A stretch of DNA of 35,635 bases, taken from NCBI GenBank assembly GCA_934229335.1, contig CAKQDQ010000016.1, positions 1 through 35,635 on the forward strand. The letters run 5' to 3'. The stretch comes from an uncultured Prevotella sp. (lineage in GTDB: Bacteria; Bacteroidota; Bacteroidia; Bacteroidales; Bacteroidaceae). The notes beneath the pieces are model-generated. The model worked only from the letters and a program-made list of their open reading frames with translations. It did not search any database and was not told the origin of the DNA. Of this stretch, positions 31,369 through 35,635 are shown piece after piece; position 1 is the first letter of the stretch; the number at the start of each line of letters is the position of its first letter. The position numbers were made by a program, and so were the translations under genes.

Positions 31369-34300
31369 CTATCTCCCTATTATAAGTTTCTGGGTGGCGG
31401 ATACGTAGTCACTGCCGTTGCAACTCAAGCGTACACGGTATAAATACAGACCTTGCGACAACCCGTTAGGTGTCCATCTGTAAGACGTGGTAGGGCTGGT
31501 TTCAGAGAAGACATCGCTCCATTGCAGTATCTGTACTATTCTGCCAGAAGGGTCTATAATGTCTACATATATATCGGCCTCGCTGCCTTGCATGTCGTGG
31601 GTGACGTAGAATGTCGCTTCGTCTGTTATTATTGCTGGGTAAACTCTGACGTTGGCTATTGTGGGTTGCAAGCCTTTCACTACTCGGAAGTCAAGTGACA
31701 CGGAGTTGGAGTTGCCGAGTACGTCCCAAGCTTTGAAGGAAAGACTGTGGTTACCGGGGGCAAGGGCGGGCAGCACATAGTAGGTTTGACCTGTGGTGTA
31801 GCTGTTATTGTCGAATACAAAGTTGTCGGTAATGTCATAAGTCATATTTGTCTTGCCGTCAATGATGAGCTCCATGTTGTGCCCTAACGATGAGTTAGAG
31901 ACGTTGACGCCATCATTGTCCGATACTTCCGCAACGAAATACGGAGTTAGACCAACGGTGCCACCGTTAGTAAACGACGGACTATTTAAGTAGGCGTATA
32001 TTGACGGCCCTATGTAGTCGTTGGAAGTATCTTCCCAACCCTCTGCAATAAAGCTGTCAGTTTCACCGTTGGCGGAGATTCCTTGCTTGGAATCTTGAGC
32101 GTATATGGTCATCAGTCCCTGTTCACCATCGTTGTATATGTCGCGAGGCATACGGAAGGTAAACGAGAATTGACCGTTGGTTACAGTGCAGCTGCCCTTG
32201 AATAGGGTGCTTGGACGGTCGGAATAGATGAACAAATCGCTTGTATTTGCATCGTTACCTCTACACGTTATGTATTGTTTGCTATCGCGTACAAGGATGT
32301 TTGCGGTGCCGTTGAAGTCTGATATCGGCTCATTGTTCCTGTTGGCGATATGTCCCTCTACGGTTACTATGCTGTTGCCCTTTATCGTGTCAATCTCTGC
32401 TGTTGCCTTACCGTTGATATAATCAATGACAACGCTGTTCTTTGGCAGTGCAAGTGACATGGCAGGGTCACCAATAAGGGTAAAGTGGTGTTTATTGACA
32501 GTCATGTCTTTGCCTACTCCTGCGTTGCCCGTGACGAGGTCATTTTTAGCTTGTCGCAGGGCTTCACCAATGGTTAGTGGATTGTCGTTGCTGTCATGGT
32601 TGAGCACATGACGCATAAATGCCTTGTCGATAGCAGTGTTCTGAGCCTCGTAAACAGTACGAACGGTTCCTATAAACGCAATTGCTCCACCGTTACTGTT
32701 TAGTACTGCCGCCTCGCCTATGGTATTTGTGGTGCCATCGAAAGGTACAGTCTCACAACCAGCAGTGAACCATAATGAGTAGTTTGTGCCCTTAAAGTTC
32801 TGGAAGTCTGATAGTACAAGCATCTTTTCGTGTGACAACAGTGTCCATGATGCGTGGCCACCGTAGTTCATTATCAACGCTCCGTTATTCTGTTGCTTCT
32901 TTACTGCTGCTGTGGCTTCGGGATATGTGTCGCCTGTAGCGGCACTTTGGCGGACGTAAGCGTCGAGCATGACTTTTTTGACGTTATAGCCTGGGAAGCG
33001 TTGCATTATGTCGTTGGCATTGTCATCGATATTCTGCATGTGGCTGTTGCCGTCTCCGTCATCGCCCATAAACATAATATCGTTCTGCCATTCACCATCG
33101 GCTGCGCTGCTGACATAATGTATTATCTTGTCAACTACATTCTTTGCTTCACCTTCACTCGTTACAGGAATACGACCGATGGCAACGTCGAACTGTAGAT
33201 TCTTGTCACCATTGCTGTTCTCATCGGCATGAATGGTGGTGTTGTCTTGTAGTACTGTAATGAAATCGTCTATTGCTGTGCTTGAAGGTTTGAAGTATGA
33301 GTTTTCTGTTTCATAGCACAACAGGTAGTTGTCTGGATTGTATGATGCTGCAGGTAGTGTTATCATACGGTTGTCCCATACTGCATCGCCAAAGAGAATG
33401 ACGTTCTTGGGAATATCATCGCTGCTGTTTGCTTTGTCATAAAACATCTTCAGGTATCTGCGGTAAGCCGAAATGTCTGGTGTACCACTTGAGAACTCGT
33501 TGTATAACTCGTCTGCTGGCACAATGCGATACGTCATGTTGTTGTACTTCTTGTGCAACTCTCCAAGGCGTATTGCCTGAGCACGTAAACGCTGTGAGGT
33601 AGGTATGATGATGATATTGTCTACTGGTTCGTCGGCATGCAGATTCTGATTGGTTATGTTACAGTAATATTCTGCTACGGGATAATTGCCTGATGATAGA
33701 GCAACGGGTGTTTCTGGTGTTGCAAAATATGCAGAAACATAGTCCAGACGGAGTGAAGTGGCGGCGTTGGTAGCCTCTATCGTAATAGGGTACAGCGTAG
33801 CTCCGTTAGTGTCCTTGGGATAATTGTCAAGGTCATTAACGACAAAAGTTCTTGTAGTGGCGTTGGCTTCGTAGTACTCTCCAAGTGATATGCTGCCAGT
33901 ACTTGCCTGTGTCCCGCACGTGATACGGTATGAAGCGGTTGAGGCTACTTTGGCTGCACCTATTGCTACCTGTATGTTTGCCGAGGTGTTGCCTGCTGGT
34001 ATTTCCACGTTGTATGTTATTGGAGAACCATATTTTACCTCTTTAGAGTCGAAAAGGTTACGCCCCATCTCCGCAAAAGCGTACTTGTCATTCTCGTACA
34101 GGTAATGGTATGCGTCGTTGGCGTCGGTTACTTGTTGTAGTAGTTCTGCCTCAGTACACGTCAAAGGAGCGTCATCCGACTCGGTGATGAAGTAATATCC
34201 ATAGTCAGAATAGAAGTTACGGCTACGTTTTATCGCTTTTTTTGAACTCCATGATACAGGTCCTTGGGCGTAGAAGAATTTTATGCCGTTGGCTGTACAC

Positions 34301-34959
34301 GTTGGTATCTCCTTCAGGTCATCATGCTCTTGTAGGTAGCTTTGCGTCAGTCGTTCTGGTATTATGGCACCGCCATATCCGTAAATCTTAACTTTTGAAA
34401 GGTCATTAAAGCCTGCTTTGCGTGTAATGTCAGCGGTAAGCTGGTGTATTCCTGTATTGGATACACGAATCTTAGCCCAGTTGCCTTGTCGCAGAATAGA
34501 GTTTTCTGTATACGTCTGTGATGCGTCTGTTGTGGCTGCACGCGTTAGTGCTGTAGCCTTTGCGGTAGCAACGGTTACAGGTTTGAATGATGTGATGTAA
34601 CAAAGTTTATTGTTACGCTTAACTATTGGGGTAAAGTCCAGCGCAAGTGTACCGTTCTTACGTTCTTGATAGGTATAAGTGTTGACAGCAAGTGTGTCGG
34701 GTGCGTTTTTTCCTCCAGTAAGTTTGCGGTACTTTCTGCGTTGTTTTCTGTTTAGGGCAACGTATTCCGGGTACTGTAATTGTACGGAATATGTGGAATC
34801 CTGATAACCTTTTGGCAACGGTATATAGTGTGAAACCTTAGGCAACAAGCTGTCAATTCTCAGTTGCGATTGTGGTATATTGACGAAATCTTGTGCAGAC
34901 AGCGTGTTACCTGTCTGCATAAGTAATGCCATGCCTGTTATGATAAGTTCCTTACGCAT
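31369..34959 (-). CDS. porU: Type IX secretion sortase PorU (C25-like)
   Basis: A protein of 1196 residues, close to the family's usual 1150-1200. I chose the ATG at 34959 (MRKELIITGMALLMQTGNTL), which gives a signal peptide; the ATG at 35043 would overlap the FAH gene and bury the signal. Residues ~130-440 are an N-terminal beta domain. The gingipain-like C25 domain (~460-850) has catalytic His702 in NYGGHAS and Cys735 in TAGCETV, a spacing of 33 residues as in RgpB. Ig-like and C-terminal domains end with GLYLYRVRLSCNG and a LIIGR terminus. PorU removes the C-terminal sorting tail of cargo and joins cargo to lipopolysaccharide. It is co-oriented with porV. Confidence 0.95.
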   Translation of the reverse strand: MRKELIITGMALLMQTGNTLSAQDFVNIPQSQLRIDSLLPKVSHYIPLPKGYQDSTYSVQLQYPEYVALNRKQRRKYRKLTGGKNAPDTLAVNTYTYQERKNGTLALDFTPIVKRNNKLCYITSFKPVTVATAKATALTRAATTDASQTYTENSILRQGNWAKIRVSNTGIHQLTADITRKAGFNDLSKVKIYGYGGAIIPERLTQSYLQEHDDLKEIPTCTANGIKFFYAQGPVSWSSKKAIKRSRNFYSDYGYYFITESDDAPLTCTEAELLQQVTDANDAYHYLYENDKYAFAEMGRNLFDSKEVKYGSPITYNVEIPAGNTSANIQVAIGAAKVASTASYRITCGTQASTGSISLGEYYEANATTRTFVVNDLDNYPKDTNGATLYPITIEATNAATSLRLDYVSAYFATPETPVALSSGNYPVAEYYCNITNQNLHADEPVDNIIIIPTSQRLRAQAIRLGELHKKYNNMTYRIVPADELYNEFSSGTPDISAYRRYLKMFYDKANSSDDIPKNVILFGDAVWDNRMITLPAASYNPDNYLLCYETENSYFKPSSTAIDDFITVLQDNTTIHADENSNGDKNLQFDVAIGRIPVTSEGEAKNVVDKIIHYVSSAADGEWQNDIMFMGDDGDGNSHMQNIDDNANDIMQRFPGYNVKKVMLDAYVRQSAATGDTYPEATAAVKKQQNNGALIMNYGGHASWTLLSHEKMLVLSDFQNFKGTNYSLWFTAGCETVPFDGTTNTIGEAAVLNSNGGAIAFIGTVRTVYEAQNTAIDKAFMRHVLNHDSNDNPLTIGEALRQAKNDLVTGNAGVGKDMTVNKHHFTLIGDPAMSLALPKNSVVIDYINGKATAEIDTIKGNSIVTVEGHIANRNNEPISDFNGTANILVRDSKQYITCRGNDANTSDLFIYSDRPSTLFKGSCTVTNGQFSFTFRMPRDIYNDGEQGLMTIYAQDSKQGISANGETDSFIAEGWEDTSNDYIGPSIYAYLNSPSFTNGGTVGLTPYFVAEVSDNDGVNVSNSSLGHNMELIIDGKTNMTYDITDNFVFDNNSYTTGQTYYVLPALAPGNHSLSFKAWDVLGNSNSVSLDFRVVKGLQPTIANVRVYPAIITDEATFYVTHDMQGSEADIYVDIIDPSGRIVQILQWSDVFSETSPTTSYRWTPNGLSQGLYLYRVRLSCNGSDYVSATQKLIIGR

Positions 34960-35005
34960 TCTTACTGAATATGGTATTCTTGTTCTTACGTTTGTTCTTA
35001 TTAAG

Positions 35006-35635
35006 TTATCTGCACCAGAAGTCAAGTACTTTTTCTCCTTCAAGGTATCCTTCTAAATGGTCGTTGGGCTTTACTGGTCCAACGCCTACGGGTGTTCCTG
35101 TGTATAGCAGGTCACCTGTTTTTAGGGTGAAGAATTGGGATATATAGGCAATTAGTTTGTCTATGCCCACCAGCATATCGCTTGTGTTGCCTTCCTGTCG
35201 TCTCTCACCGTTGAGGTCGAGCGCAAAACGTATGCCTTGTACATTGAGAAAACGCTCCACGTTGATCCATTCACCGATGACAGCTGCACCGTCAAATCCT
35301 TTAGCTATTTCCCAAGGCTGACCTTCTTCGCGCAGCTTCTTCTGCAAGTCGCGGGCTGTAAAGTCTATGCCTACGGTGAGAGCATCGTAATAACGGTGTG
35401 CGAACTGTTCAGGGATGCTTTTCCCCAGCCTTGATATTCTTACTACGATCTCTGTCTCGTAGTCTATTCTACCAAGGAAATCGGGTACGAAGAATGGCTT
35501 TCCATCCTTCAGAAGCGACGAGTCTGCCTTTGTAAAAATGACAGGATTTCGCTGCCTATCATCGTCAGCGGACCCCACCCCCTGTTGTAATAACGTATTT
35601 TTTATCTCTTTATTGTGTTGGGCATAGTTCATACC
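35006..35635 (-). CDS. Fumarylacetoacetate hydrolase family protein (5' end beyond the window)
   Basis: This is about 208 visible residues of an FAH-superfamily enzyme. The first visible residues GMNYAQHNKE are normally preceded by about 7 residues, so the true start lies just past the window edge and the ATG at 35632 is probably internal. Metal-binding residues are seen in DYETEIVVRI (two Glu) and later GIDFTARD; LYTGTPVGVGPV is the typical late motif. Members hydrolyse or decarboxylate acyl-pyruvates and related keto acids, and many are of unknown substrate. It lies 46 bases upstream of porU on the same strand and could share a transcript. Confidence 0.92.
   Translation of the reverse strand, partial: GMNYAQHNKEIKNTLLQQGVGSADDDRQRNPVIFTKADSSLLKDGKPFFVPDFLGRIDYETEIVVRISRLGKSIPEQFAHRYYDALTVGIDFTARDLQKKLREEGQPWEIAKGFDGAAVIGEWINVERFLNVQGIRFALDLNGERRQEGNTSDMLVGIDKLIAYISQFFTLKTGDLLYTGTPVGVGPVKPNDHLEGYLEGEKVLDFWCR

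Noticed and set aside
34960..35043. Longer PorU start at 35043
   Set aside because: It overlaps the preceding gene and buries the signal peptide; the ATG at 34959 fits better.

Overview
The window looks like a Bacteroidales chromosome, most likely Prevotella or a close relative (Prevotellaceae). The evidence is the pair of type IX secretion genes porU and porV, secreted proteins with Bacteroidetes-style C-terminal sorting tails, a promoter of the Bacteroidetes form (TTTG, 20 nt, TAnnTTTG), AT-rich DNA, and a GH10 xylanase typical of gut or rumen plant-fibre degraders. No tRNA, rRNA or CRISPR array was seen.

Region 1 (1-17651, + strand) is an exopolysaccharide or capsule operon of the Wzx/Wzy type. 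It runs from the 3' end of a UDP-glucuronate 4-epimerase-like gene through an unknown protein, a UDP-GlcNAc 2-epimerase (wecB), a Wzx flippase, a Wzy-like polymerase and three glycosyltransferases. A complete SIR2-HerA two-gene module, an anti-phage defence type, follows directly. The sugar locus then resumes with an initiating sugar-phosphate transferase, an HpcH/HpaI-type aldolase, a D-2-hydroxyacid dehydrogenase, a GT4 glycosyltransferase, a nucleotidyltransferase-fold protein, a VanZ-like membrane protein and a WbuC-type cupin. Most junctions overlap or are very short, so one transcript is likely. It ends at a hairpin at 17676-17705.

Region 2 (17692-19558) has a membrane-anchored GH25 muramidase preceded by MORN repeats on the - strand, then a gene-poor stretch with an inverted pair of AT-rich repeats enclosing short hairpins, and a doubtful small ORF.

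Region 3 (19922-22853) is a graveyard of a restriction/mobile island. It holds a 50-codon hsdR 5' remnant cut off at an inverted repeat, a DUF3644-like gene broken by two frameshifts, an integrase N-terminal half fused to the tail of an unrelated membrane protein, and the C-terminal end of a second tyrosine recombinase on the other strand. Together they suggest a decayed type I restriction locus of the phase-variable kind.

Region 4 (23006-29939) has two large secreted proteins transcribed divergently: a multidomain GH10 xylanase (-) and a DUF6055-like zinc-metallopeptidase-fold protein (+). The 530-bp gap between them holds promoter signals, two copies of the AT-rich repeat and a structured element. 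Both proteins carry signal peptides and C-terminal tails fit for type IX secretion.

Region 5 (30102-35635, - strand) contains porV, porU and the 3' part of a fumarylacetoacetate hydrolase family gene. PorU and PorV form the sortase machinery that would attach or release the region 4 proteins at the cell surface.
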